This document shows, piece after piece, positions 15,797 to 24,315 of a stretch of 64,000 bases of DNA. Origin of the DNA: Streptomyces sp. NBC_00289 (GTDB lineage: Bacteria > Actinomycetota > Actinomycetes > Streptomycetales > Streptomycetaceae). Made by a program: the position numbers and the translations under genes. Each line of letters opens with the position of its first letter. Positions within the stretch are counted from its first letter, which is position 1. A model generated the notes under the pieces. It ran no database searches, had not been told where the DNA came from, and saw only the letters and a program-made list of their open reading frames with translations. Where the stretch lies: assembly GCF_041435115.1 (NCBI RefSeq), contig NZ_CP108046.1:2170001-2234000 (forward strand). The letters run 5' to 3'.

Positions 15797-16947
15797 CGCA
15801 TCCTCCCCAGCACGCTCATCTCGTAGTGCTGCGCGCCCGATCCGGCGTTGCCCACCACCGCGAGCCCGGCGCCCGCGACCTGGTGCACGGCGCCGCCGCG
15901 CAGCTGCCGTACGGCTTCGACGACCTTCAGTGTCATCTGCTGTGTCCCGTTCCACGCGTAGGCCAGACAGCCGCCGTCCGGGTTGACCGGATGCTTGCCG
16001 TCCACGGCGATGGCGCCACTGGCGGCCAGCGGCCCGCCCTCGCCCTCGCCGCACAGTCCGAGGATCTCCAACTGCCGGATGATCTCGAAGGAGTTGGGGT
16101 CGTAGAGGGAGAACACGTCGACGTCCTGCGGGTCGATCCCGGCCATCGCGTAGGCGCGGCGGGCCGCCTCCCGGCCGAGCCCGCCGACCTCCCGGTGCAG
16201 TGCCGGGTTGGCGTAGGCGGCCTGGTGGTACTCCATCGCGCCGCCGAGCACGGCGACGGGCGTGGACGGCAGGTCGCGGGCCCGTTCGGCGGTGGTCACC
16301 ACGAGCGCCGCCCCGCCCTCCCCCACGATGCAGCAGTCCAGCAGACGGAACGGCGAGGCCACCATGCGGGAGGCGAGCACGTCGTCGGCGGTGTACGGGC
16401 CCCGGCCGTACATCATCGCCTCCGGGTTGGTCGTGCCGTTGTTGCGGATGGTCGCCGCGACCTCCGCGAGCTGGCGCGAGGTGGTCCCGTACTCGTGCAT
16501 GTGCCGTGCCGCCACCAGCGCGAACTGGGCGACCACATAGCTGCCCCACACGTCCGCGAACTCCAGCGGCACCCCGGCACCCACCGGGCCTCCTCCGCGC
16601 GAGACCAGCTTGCAGCCGCCGACCACGACGGTGTCGGCGAATCCGGCCCGGACGGCCGCCGCCGCCTTCAGCAGTCCCCGCGAGCCCGCGTTGTCGAGCA
16701 TCGAGTCGCTGGTCCAGCGCAGGTCCCGGCCGAGCATCCGGGCCCAGGAGCTGCCCTCGCCGGGCACCCCGCCCGGGCCGGGCCAGTCCACCTGGGCGCC
16801 GTCGACGTCCGACGGGGAAAGACCGGCGTCCTCGATCGCGCCGCGCACCGCTTCGAGCGCGAGGTCCATGGCGTCGCGGTCCGGGAGTGTCAGCGCCTGT
16901 TCGGTGGCGTGCACCCCCACGACGACCGGCTGACGGGGATCCTGCAT
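15793..16947 (-). CDS. Lipid-transfer-type thiolase / Ltp-like aldolase
   Basis: Thiolase-fold protein of 384 residues, of the SCP-x/Ltp group. It reads VVVGVHATEQAL at the N-terminus, SRGLLKAAAAVRAGFADTVVVGG near residue 90, SLYDPNSFEIIRQLEILG near 280 and HPVNPDGGCLAYAWNG near 320. The usual nucleophilic Cys motif and the C-terminal GHPxGASG loop of true thiolases are absent, the latter replaced by AYAWNG. This favours a non-thiolytic reaction such as the retro-aldol cleavage known for Ltp2. The partner DUF35 gene overlaps its stop by 4 nt. An ATG at 16947 after GGGGGTGCGGACG is preferred to the GTG three codons upstream. Confidence 0.85.
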   Translation of the reverse strand: MQDPRQPVVVGVHATEQALTLPDRDAMDLALEAVRGAIEDAGLSPSDVDGAQVDWPGPGGVPGEGSSWARMLGRDLRWTSDSMLDNAGSRGLLKAAAAVRAGFADTVVVGGCKLVSRGGGPVGAGVPLEFADVWGSYVVAQFALVAARHMHEYGTTSRQLAEVAATIRNNGTTNPEAMMYGRGPYTADDVLASRMVASPFRLLDCCIVGEGGAALVVTTAERARDLPSTPVAVLGGAMEYHQAAYANPALHREVGGLGREAARRAYAMAGIDPQDVDVFSLYDPNSFEIIRQLEILGLCGEGEGGPLAASGAIAVDGKHPVNPDGGCLAYAWNGTQQMTLKVVEAVRQLRGGAVHQVAGAGLAVVGNAGSGAQHYEMSVLGRMR

Positions 16948-16960
16948 CGTCCGCACCCCC

Positions 16961-18574
16961 TCAGCGTCCGGCGCCCAGTGTGGCGCCGCCCGGATATCCG
17001 CCGCCGCCGAACCGTTCGTCGAGCGCCTCGTAGTCCTTGGCGAAGTCCTTGGTACGCGGCAGCGCCTCGACGAACTCCACCGTCTTGGGCTTCTTGTACG
17101 AGGCGATCCGCGCCCGGCAGTGCTCGATGACGTCCGCGGCGGTGACCGGTTCGGCTCCCGGCGCCAGGACGACGACGGCCTTGACGTCCTGTGCCCAGCG
17201 TTCGTTGGGCACGCCGATCACGGCGGCCTCCCGGACGCCCGGGTGGGACTCGATGCAGTTCTCCACCTCGGCGGGGAAGATGTTCTCGGCCGCCGACTTC
17301 AGCATGCGGGTCGTCGTCCCGAGGAAGCTGATCGTGCCGTCGCTCTCACGCCGGCCGAGGTCGGTGGTGTGCCACCAGCCGAACCGGAACCGCTCCTTGT
17401 TGATCTCCGGCCGGTTCCAGTAGCCGAGGTGCACCAGGTCGCCGCGGACGCAGATCTCGCCGGCCACACCGGCCGCGCACTCCGCACCGGTCCCGTCCAG
17501 GACGCGTACGGCGGTGAAGGGTCCCGGCCGTCCCGCGTTGCCGGTGCCCGCGCCGCCGTAGGCGCCCGTCACGGCGAAGCCGGTGACCTCGGTCTGTCCG
17601 TAACCGCGGCCCTCACCACCGCCGTTGCGGGTGAAGCGGCTCTGGTCGGTGGGCACGGTGCCCTGCCACAGGGGTGCGGCCACACTCGCCCGCAGATGGG
17701 AGAGGTCGTGGCCCGCCTCCCGGTTGAGGGCGACCAGCTGCGCGATGGTCGGGGGCATCAGATAGGCGTGGGTGCACTGTTCCGCCGCCAGCAGGGGAAG
17801 CAGTTCCTCGGCCACCACGCGGCGGACGACGACGTTCTTGCCGCCGTGCACGAAGGCCGGGACGCCCCAGAACTGGTAGTTGCCGATGTGGAACATCGGC
17901 CCGGCGCCGAGGAAGGCGGTCTCCCGGCCGATGTCGCCCATCCAGGCGGCGCTCGCGCCCATGGCGAGCAGGTTGCGGTGCGAGAGCATCGAACCGGACT
18001 GCCGTCCGGAGATCGCCGCGGTGTAGATGACCAGGAGCGCGGCGTCGGGGTCGACGTCGGCGGCCGGGTCCTCGGGCGAGCCGGCGGCCAGGAAGGACTC
18101 GTAGGTGTCCGGGCCCTCGGACTCCTCGCCCCCGGTGTCGTGCCGCAGCCACAACGCCCGGTGGTCGTCGCCCAGTTCGGCGCGCGCCTTGCGGACCGTG
18201 TCGCCGATCTCCTCGTCCTGCCAGACCACCACGCGGGGGTCGAAGTCCTGGACGGCGAAGGCCATTTCGGGGGCGGCCCAGCGCCAGTAGCCCGGACACA
18301 CCATGGCCCCGACCTTCGCGGCGGCACCGAGCAGCTCCCAGACGCGGAAGGAGTTCTGCCCCAGCCACAGGATCCGGTCGCCGGCGCCGACGCCCGCGTC
18401 TGTCAGGGCGTTGGCCAGCCGGTTGGTGCGCTCGTCCAGCTCCGGCCAGGTCGTCCTGACGTCGCCGTCGACGAGGGCCACACCCTCGGGAAAGGACCGC
18501 CGGTGGTCACGGATGACGTCGCCGAACGTCAGCCGGCGGGCGCGGGGGTCCTGTCCCCCGGGAGAACTCAGCAT
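16961..18574 (-). CDS. Acyl-CoA synthetase-like protein (ANL superfamily) with altered P-loop
   Basis: A 537-residue member of the AMP-binding ligases, expected to activate a carboxylic acid to its CoA thioester. Seen are the A5-like RGYGQTEVTGFA, the A7 Asp in HTTDLGRRESDG, KSAAENIFPAEVE near 440 and a late Lys in LPRTKDFAKDYEAL. The A3 P-loop, normally YTSGTTGxPKG, reads YTAAISGRQSGSMLSH and lacks the Ser/Thr-rich loop and Lys. That could be a subfamily trait or a loss of activity. It lies 103 nt downstream of the aldehyde dehydrogenase gene and 13 nt before the thiolase, so oxidation of an aldehyde to acid, activation and cleavage may follow each other. Confidence 0.86.
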   Translation of the reverse strand: MLSSPGGQDPRARRLTFGDVIRDHRRSFPEGVALVDGDVRTTWPELDERTNRLANALTDAGVGAGDRILWLGQNSFRVWELLGAAAKVGAMVCPGYWRWAAPEMAFAVQDFDPRVVVWQDEEIGDTVRKARAELGDDHRALWLRHDTGGEESEGPDTYESFLAAGSPEDPAADVDPDAALLVIYTAAISGRQSGSMLSHRNLLAMGASAAWMGDIGRETAFLGAGPMFHIGNYQFWGVPAFVHGGKNVVVRRVVAEELLPLLAAEQCTHAYLMPPTIAQLVALNREAGHDLSHLRASVAAPLWQGTVPTDQSRFTRNGGGEGRGYGQTEVTGFAVTGAYGGAGTGNAGRPGPFTAVRVLDGTGAECAAGVAGEICVRGDLVHLGYWNRPEINKERFRFGWWHTTDLGRRESDGTISFLGTTTRMLKSAAENIFPAEVENCIESHPGVREAAVIGVPNERWAQDVKAVVVLAPGAEPVTAADVIEHCRARIASYKKPKTVEFVEALPRTKDFAKDYEALDERFGGGGYPGGATLGAGR

Positions 18575-18677
18575 GCTGTCTGCTCCAAAAAGCTCGGAAG
18601 GCTGCGAGGGCTGTGAGGGCTGCCATGCCGTGACGGCCGTACAGGGTGTGCGAGTTGCCGCGAAGGGCCGGGCGCGG

Positions 18678-20168
18678 TCAGACGCGGCCGATGCCGACGC
18701 CCTTGACGTTGATGAACTCGTCCAGGCCGGCCCTGCCGCCCTCCCGGCCGAACCCGCTGAGGCCGACGCCGCCGAACGGCGTGGCCGGCGAGGTGATCGG
18801 GTTCGGGCCCGGGTTGACGTAGACCGTGCCGGCCTTCAGGCGCGGCACCAGGCGGTTGACCCGGGCGATGTCACGGGACTGGATGTACGCGGACAGGCCG
18901 TACTCGGTGTCGTTGGCCAGGGCGACGGCCTCCTCCTCCGTGTCGAACGGGGTGAGGGCCAGGACCGGGCCGAAGACCTCATGCTGGGCGAGGTCGCTGC
19001 GGTTGTCGACGTCCGCGAACACGGTCGGGGTGACGAAGTAGCCGTCGGCGTCGATGTGTTCGCCGCCGTACACGAGCCGTCCCGCCCCCTCCTGGATCGC
19101 CTTGTCGACCACACCCCGCACCCGGTCGCGGGCGGCGGCGTCGATCAGCGGTCCGATGTACGTCGCCGGGTCGAGCGGGTCGCCGACGGGGAGGTGGGCC
19201 ACGACCCCGGTGACGCGCGCGACGACCTCGTCGTAGATCGACCGCTCGACGAGCAGCCGGGTGGGCAGCGCGCAGCCCTGGCCGGTGTTGCTCATGGCGA
19301 AGGCCGCGCAGTACGGGACGACGGTGTCGAGGTCGGTGTCGGCGAAGAGCAGGTTGGCGGACTTCCCGCCCAGCTCGAACACCACCGGCTTCAGGCTGAG
19401 CGCCGCGTCCGCCATGATGCGGCGCGCGGTGGCGGGGCCGCCGGTGAAGGAGATCTTGTCGACGCCGGGGTGCCTCACCAGGGCCGCGCCCGCGTCGCCG
19501 AGTCCGGTGACGACGTTGACGACGCCCTCGGGGATGCCCGCCTCACGGGCCAGGTCGGCGAAGAGCAGCGCGGAGAACGGCGTGGACTCGGCCGGTTTGA
19601 TGACCACGGTGTTGCCGGCCGCGAGCGACGGCGGGACCTTCATCGCCAGGGACAGCGCGGGCGAGTTCCAGGTGATGATGTGACCGATGACGCCGTACGG
19701 CTCGGCGATGGTGTACTCGAGGTTCTCGTGCGGGCTGTAGGCCGCGCCGACCATGCCCTCGATCTTGTCGGCCCAGCCGGCGTAGTACTCGGTCCACTCG
19801 GCGACGTGCGGTCCGACGTTGTCCGCCCAGCCGCCGACGCACACGCCGTTCTCCAGCGGGCAGATCGCGGCGAAGTCGTGGATGTGGTCGCGCAGCAGTT
19901 GCGCGAAGCGGGTGAGCAGGCGGCGGCGCTCGGCGGGGCGCATGGTGCCCCACACCTCGAAAGCCTGGCGGGCGGCGGCCACCGCCCGGTCCACCTCGAG
20001 GGCGCCGGCCAGCGGGATGTGCGCCTGGACCAGGCCGGTCGCCGGGTTCCGGTGCTCGTGCACCCCGCCGCTGGCGTCGGTGACGTCCTTGCCGCCGATG
20101 ACGAGCCGCGGTTGCGGCAGGTCGTGCTCGGCCCTGTCCTGGTGCAGCTTCACATCGACCGTGACCAC
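18678..20168 (-). CDS. NAD(P)-dependent aldehyde dehydrogenase
   Basis: ALDH of 496 residues, oxidising an aldehyde to a carboxylate. The Rossmann segment ITWNSPALSLAMKVPPSLAAGN and KPAESTPFSALL are near 165-195, the GGPATARRIM turn near 245, catalytic Glu in FELGGKSANLLF near 267 and catalytic Cys in NTGQGCALPTR near 301. EVFGPVLALTPF and PFGGVGLSGFGREGG close the fold. GTG at 20168 has GAGGAGG 5 nt upstream. It leads the operon ALDH-ligase-thiolase-DUF35, with operator-like site D 33 nt upstream. A plausible substrate is a side-chain aldehyde produced by an aldolase or alcohol oxidase of the cluster. Confidence 0.94.
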   Translation of the reverse strand: MVTVDVKLHQDRAEHDLPQPRLVIGGKDVTDASGGVHEHRNPATGLVQAHIPLAGALEVDRAVAAARQAFEVWGTMRPAERRRLLTRFAQLLRDHIHDFAAICPLENGVCVGGWADNVGPHVAEWTEYYAGWADKIEGMVGAAYSPHENLEYTIAEPYGVIGHIITWNSPALSLAMKVPPSLAAGNTVVIKPAESTPFSALLFADLAREAGIPEGVVNVVTGLGDAGAALVRHPGVDKISFTGGPATARRIMADAALSLKPVVFELGGKSANLLFADTDLDTVVPYCAAFAMSNTGQGCALPTRLLVERSIYDEVVARVTGVVAHLPVGDPLDPATYIGPLIDAAARDRVRGVVDKAIQEGAGRLVYGGEHIDADGYFVTPTVFADVDNRSDLAQHEVFGPVLALTPFDTEEEAVALANDTEYGLSAYIQSRDIARVNRLVPRLKAGTVYVNPGPNPITSPATPFGGVGLSGFGREGGRAGLDEFINVKGVGIGRV

Positions 20169-20200
20169 GAATGCCTCCTCGAACCCGCCTCACCCATCTC

Positions 20201-20215
20201 GCTTAAATAGCTAAC
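20201..20215 (+). promoter_or_regulatory. Cluster operator-like element, site D
   Basis: The 15-mer ends AAATAGCTAAC and matches all but one position of AAYTANNTAAS. An AAATAG-N5-CTATTT inverted repeat spans it. It lies 33 nt upstream of the ALDH start. Confidence 0.55.
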
Positions 20216-20263
20216 CTATTTATCCACTACAGTCAATGAGTGGGGCACCACCGGAACCCCTCC

Positions 20264-21406
20264 TCACAGCCCCAGCGAACGGCCGATGATCTCCTGCATG
20301 ATCTCCGAGGTCCCGCCGAACACCCGTTGCACCCGGCTGTCGCGCCAGATGCGGGCGATCTCGTACTCGTTGACGTAGCCGTAGCCGCCGAAGAGCTGCA
20401 TGCAGCGGTCGATGACCTCCCAGCCGGTCTCCGAGGTCCAGTACTTCGCGGCGGCGGCCTCCTCGGCGGTCAGTTCGCCCTGGAACAGCGCCATGATGCA
20501 GCCGTCGAGGTAGACCCGGGCGGCGCCCAGCTTGGCCTTGATCGCGGCGAGGGCGAACCGGTTGGCCTGGAACTCGCCGATCGGCTGACCGAAGGCGGTG
20601 CGGGACTTGGCGTAGTCCAGCGCCAGCTCGAAGGCCCGCTCGGCCGAGGCCAGCGAGGCGACGGCGATGGCGAGCCGCTCGGTCGGCAGGTTGCCCATCA
20701 TGTGGTAGAAACCGCGGTTCTCCTGCCCGATGAGGTTCTCGGCCGGAACGCGGACCTCGTGGAAGAACAGCTCGGCGGTGTCCTGGGCCTTCATCCCGAC
20801 CTTGTCGAGCTTGCGTCCCCGCTCGAAGCCCTCGGTGCCACGCTCGACGACGATCAGGCTGATGCCCTTGTGCCCGGCCTCGGGGTCGGTCTTGCAGGCG
20901 ACGATGACGAGGTCGGCGAGGATGCCATTGGTGATGAAGGTCTTGGACCCGTCGACGACCCACTCGTCGCCGTCCCGGCGGGCGGTGGTGCGGATGCCCT
21001 TGAGGTCGGACCCGGCGGACGGCTCCGAGAGCGCGAGCGCGCAGATCGTCTCGCCGCTGATCACCCCGGGCAGCCAGCGGGCCTTCTGCTCCGGGGTGGT
21101 CAGACGCATGAGGTAGGGCGGGATGACGTCGTTCTGCAGCCCGAGCCCGATGCCGACCGTGCCGGTGGCGTGCATCTCCTCGGCCATGATGGCGTTGTAG
21201 CGGAAGTCCTGGATGTCCTGGCCGCCGTACTCCTCCGGGAACTGCCAGCCGATGAGTCCGGCCTTGCCCGCGGCCGCCCACGCGGCCCGGCTGACCTGGC
21301 CGTCCCGTTCCCACTGCTCCGCGTGGGGGGCGCATTCGCGCAGGTAGTAGGTGCGGGCGGTGTCCCGGAACAGGTCGTGCTCCTCGGTGAAGATCGTACG
21401 GCGCAT
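20264..21406 (-). CDS. Acyl-CoA dehydrogenase (long-chain/isovaleryl type)
   Basis: A 380-residue ACAD of classic length. FPEEYGGQDIQDFRY is near residue 60, the flavin/substrate motif ALALSEPSAGSDLKGIRTT near 122, DGSKTFITNG near 152, GGYGYVNEYEIARIWRDSR near 345 and FGGTSEIMQEIIGR at the end. The base is not in the last motif (GGT) but Glu is present in LPTERLAIA near 240, the position used by LCAD and IVD, so it should be active alone. The ATG at 21406 gives the family's usual N-terminus (MRRTIFTEEHDLFRDT); the upstream ATG adds nine unconserved residues. Divergent from the SDR at 21535. Confidence 0.93.
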   Translation of the reverse strand: MRRTIFTEEHDLFRDTARTYYLRECAPHAEQWERDGQVSRAAWAAAGKAGLIGWQFPEEYGGQDIQDFRYNAIMAEEMHATGTVGIGLGLQNDVIPPYLMRLTTPEQKARWLPGVISGETICALALSEPSAGSDLKGIRTTARRDGDEWVVDGSKTFITNGILADLVIVACKTDPEAGHKGISLIVVERGTEGFERGRKLDKVGMKAQDTAELFFHEVRVPAENLIGQENRGFYHMMGNLPTERLAIAVASLASAERAFELALDYAKSRTAFGQPIGEFQANRFALAAIKAKLGAARVYLDGCIMALFQGELTAEEAAAAKYWTSETGWEVIDRCMQLFGGYGYVNEYEIARIWRDSRVQRVFGGTSEIMQEIIGRSLGL

Positions 21407-21464
21407 GCTCGTCCCCAGTCCCTCGGCGACCATCGGTCGGTGTTCAACGATCTCGATTATTTAG

Positions 21465-21479
21465 CTGAAGTAGTTATAT
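21465..21479 (-). promoter_or_regulatory. Cluster operator-like element, site E
   Basis: On the minus strand ATATAACTACTTCAG, one core mismatch to YAAYTANNTAAS. It sits midway in the divergent promoter, 58 nt from the 21406 start and 55 nt from the 21535 start. Confidence 0.5.
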
Positions 21480-21534
21480 GATAGAGCTGAAACGTCGGAT
21501 GGTCGACGGTCCGGTCACGAGAGCGGGAGGACGC

Positions 21535-22290
21535 GTGAGCGTACGGGAGAAGGTGGCACTCGTCACCGGCGCGGGGCGGGGCATCGGCGAGGCGATCGCC
21601 GAAGCGCTGGCCGTCGGCGGGGCCTCGGTCGCCGTCTGCGACGTGGACGCGGAGGCCGCCGGAAAGGTCGCCGCCCGGCTCACCGAGCAGTACGGGGTGC
21701 GGGCCGCGGGAGTCGGCGCGGACATCTCCGACAGCGCGGCCGTACGCGCCGCGGTCGGCCGGGCGGAGGCCGAACTCGGCCCGGTCGGCATCCTCGTCAA
21801 CAACGCGGCCGTGGACGTCATCGGCCGCTTCGTGGACAGCGACGAGGAGACCTGGGACCGGATCATCGCCGTCAACCTGCGCGGCACCATCACGGTGACC
21901 CGGGCCGTCCTCGACTCGATGATCGAGCGCGGCGGCGGCCGCGTCATCCACATCGCCTCGGACGCCGGCCGGGTCGGCTCCTCCGGCGAGGTGGTGTACT
22001 CCGCGACGAAGGGCGGCGTCATCGCCTTCGGCAAGGCACTGGCCCGCGAGGTCGCCCGGCACGACATCACCGTCAACACCGTCTGCCCCGGACCCACCGA
22101 CACCGCGCTGCTCGGCCAGGTCGCCGAGTACAGCCAGAAGATGTACGACGCCACCGTGCGGGCGATCCCGCTGCGCCGCGTGGCCCGCCCCACCGAGATC
22201 GCCGACGTGGTGGCCTTCCTCGCGTCCGACGCCGCCGCGTACGTGACCGGACAGACCCTGTCCGTCAGCGGCGGCCTCACGATGGTCTGA
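21535..22290 (+). CDS. Short-chain dehydrogenase/reductase
   Basis: Classical SDR of 251 residues, presumably a 3-hydroxyacyl-CoA or hydroxysteroid-like dehydrogenase. Cofactor motif TGAGRGIGEAIAEAL is near residue 12, VNNAAVDVIGRF near 89, the Ser-x12-Tyr-x3-Lys triad in ASDAGRVGSSGEVVYSATKG near 145-160, and a C-terminal VTGQTLSVSGGLTMV. GTG at 21535 has GGGAGG 5 nt upstream; translation from the upstream ATG (21478) would start inside the AT-rich promoter. First gene of a six-gene operon that runs to 26959. Confidence 0.93.
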   Translation: MSVREKVALVTGAGRGIGEAIAEALAVGGASVAVCDVDAEAAGKVAARLTEQYGVRAAGVGADISDSAAVRAAVGRAEAELGPVGILVNNAAVDVIGRFVDSDEETWDRIIAVNLRGTITVTRAVLDSMIERGGGRVIHIASDAGRVGSSGEVVYSATKGGVIAFGKALAREVARHDITVNTVCPGPTDTALLGQVAEYSQKMYDATVRAIPLRRVARPTEIADVVAFLASDAAAYVTGQTLSVSGGLTMV

Positions 22291-22300
22291 GGTGAGCCGG

Positions 22301-23080
22301 ATGAGCAGTGTGCTGCGGGTGGAACTCCGCGACCACATAGCCGTGTTGACCCTCGACCGGCCCGAGCGGCTCAACGCCGTCGGGTCGGACACCGCCGAGC
22401 AGCTGACGCGGGCCCTGGAGGATCTGCGGCACGACGACGACGTCCGCGCCCTCGTGCTGGCCGGCGCGGGCCGCGCCTTCTCGGCCGGTGCCGACCTCGG
22501 CGAGATCGAGTCGTTCACCACGCCCGGACAGTTCCGGGCGTTCGTGGGCAGGCTGACCGAGGCGTACGCGCTCCTCGAGGACTTTCCCAAGCCCTCGGTC
22601 GCCGCCGTCCACGGCTTCGCCTTCGGCGGCGGCCTGGAACTCGCGCTCGCCTGCGACCTGCGGGTGGCGGAACGCGGCGCCCGGCTGGGCCTGCCCGAGA
22701 TGAAGCTCGGAGTGCTCCCCGGCGCGGGCGGCACCCAGCGGCTGCCGCGACTGCTGCCGCCGGCCGTCGCCAAGCAGATGATCCTCACCGGCGAGCCCCT
22801 CGACGCGGAACGCGCCTGGCAGCTCGGCCTGGTCAACGAGGTCGCCGAACCCGGCGGCACGCTCGCGGCCGCCGAGGCCCTGGCCGTGCGGCTCGCGGCC
22901 GGCGCCCCGCTCGCGCTCGCGGCCGGCAAGCGGCTCGTCGACCACGGGCTCGGCATGGACCTCACGGCGGCGATCGCCTACGAGCGCGAGACCGTCTCGG
23001 TGCTGTTCTCCACCGAGGACCGGGTCGAGGGCCTCAAGGCCTTCCGGGAGCGCCGGCCCGGAGAGTTCCGCGGCGTGTAG
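22301..23080 (+). CDS. Enoyl-CoA hydratase
   Basis: Crotonase family, 259 residues, the most canonical of the four in the window. TLDRPERLNAVGSD is near residue 17, GRAFSAGADLGEIE near 58, and HGFAFGGGLELALACDLRVAERGARLGLPEMKLGVLPGAGG carries both Glu positions (in GGGLELALACD and LPEMKLGVLPGAGG) of active hydratases. ATG at 22301 follows GAGGTGAGCCGG. It begins 10 nt after the SDR stop, in the same operon. Confidence 0.94.
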   Translation: MSSVLRVELRDHIAVLTLDRPERLNAVGSDTAEQLTRALEDLRHDDDVRALVLAGAGRAFSAGADLGEIESFTTPGQFRAFVGRLTEAYALLEDFPKPSVAAVHGFAFGGGLELALACDLRVAERGARLGLPEMKLGVLPGAGGTQRLPRLLPPAVAKQMILTGEPLDAERAWQLGLVNEVAEPGGTLAAAEALAVRLAAGAPLALAAGKRLVDHGLGMDLTAAIAYERETVSVLFSTEDRVEGLKAFRERRPGEFRGV

Positions 23081-23132
23081 CGAGCCCCGTCCCGACAGAC
23101 CGACAGATCCGAACCAGGCGTGGAGGTGGGCC

Positions 23133-24287
23133 GTGCGGCCACTGGAGGGCTTTACCGTCGTCGAGCTGGGCATGTGGGTCGCGGCCCCGGCCGCGGCCAC
23201 CATGCTGGCCGACTGGGGCGCGGACGTGGTCAAGGTGGAGGCACCCACCGGCGACCCCAACCGGTACACACTGCGGCACGTCGGCCAGGACATCGACAGC
23301 GCGCCCCCGTTCGAGACCGACAACCGCGGCAAGCGCGGCATCGTCCTCGACCTGCGTTCGCAGGAGGGCAAGGACGTGCTGGAGCAACTGCTGGCGCGCG
23401 CCGACGTGTTCGTCACCAACCTCCGCCCCGGCGCCCTGGAGCGGCTGGGCCTCGCCCCGGACGAACTGCGGGTCCGTCATCCCCGCCTGGTCGTCGGCAC
23501 GCTCACGGGCTACGGCTGGAGCGGCGCCGAGCGCGACCGGGCCGGCTACGACGTCTCCGCCTTCTGGGCCCGGCCCGGCATCGCCGCCATGCTCAACCCG
23601 GCCGGCGAGCCCCCGCCCGGCATCCGGCCCGGCCTCGGCGACCGTACGGCCGCGGCCAACCTGGTGGCCGGTGTGCTGGCCGCGCTGCTGCGCCGGGCCC
23701 GCACCGGCGAGGGCGGGGTGGTCGACGTGTCCCTGCTGCGCTCGGGGACCTACGCCAACGGCAACGACCTCGCCCTGCAGAACTTCTTCGGCAGGCGCGG
23801 CCGTACCCGCCCTCGGACCGAACACGAGTCCCCCCTCTACAACTGCTACCGGGCCGCCGACGACCGCTGGTTGTGGCTGGTCGGCCTGGAGGGCAACCGG
23901 CACTGGCCCGGCGTCGTCAAGGCGCTCGGGCGTGAGGACCTCGCGGTGGACGAGCGCTTCGCCACCGGCAAGGCCCGCCGCAGCCACGTGCGCGAACTCA
24001 TCGCCGCCTTCGACGAGGAGTTCGCGAAGCGACCGCTTGCCGAGTGGGCCGAGCGGTTCGACGCCGAGGGCGTGTGGTGGGCGCCCGTGCAGACCCTCGC
24101 GGAGGTGGCGGCCGATCCCCAGGCCGAGGCGGTGGGCGCGTTCGTCGAACAGCCCGGCATGGGCGACGCGCCGCCCCTGCGGACGGTGGCCACACCGGTC
24201 AGCTTCTGGGGCGTCGACGACAAGCCGCGCGCCGGGGCACCGACCCTCGGCGAGCACACCGACGACGTACTGCGCGAACTCAACTGA
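23133..24287 (+). CDS. Family III (CaiB/BaiF) CoA-transferase
   Basis: A 384-residue family III CoA-transferase, moving CoA between carboxylic acids; related folds are racemases such as AMACR. The N-terminal Rossmann part has VVELGMWVAAPAAATMLADWGADVVKVE; NRGKRGIVLDLRSQEGKDVLEQLL is near 65 and TLTGYGWSGAERDRAGYD near 128, with the Asp of GYD aligning with the catalytic Asp of the family. GTG at 23133 follows GGAGGTGGGCC. Since 2-methyl-branched side chains require an epimerase in sterol catabolism, a racemase role is an alternative to CoA transfer. Confidence 0.92.
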   Translation: MRPLEGFTVVELGMWVAAPAAATMLADWGADVVKVEAPTGDPNRYTLRHVGQDIDSAPPFETDNRGKRGIVLDLRSQEGKDVLEQLLARADVFVTNLRPGALERLGLAPDELRVRHPRLVVGTLTGYGWSGAERDRAGYDVSAFWARPGIAAMLNPAGEPPPGIRPGLGDRTAAANLVAGVLAALLRRARTGEGGVVDVSLLRSGTYANGNDLALQNFFGRRGRTRPRTEHESPLYNCYRAADDRWLWLVGLEGNRHWPGVVKALGREDLAVDERFATGKARRSHVRELIAAFDEEFAKRPLAEWAERFDAEGVWWAPVQTLAEVAADPQAEAVGAFVEQPGMGDAPPLRTVATPVSFWGVDDKPRAGAPTLGEHTDDVLRELN

Positions 24288-24315
24288 CCCCGTACATCAG
24301 CTCAGGAGGTAGGTC

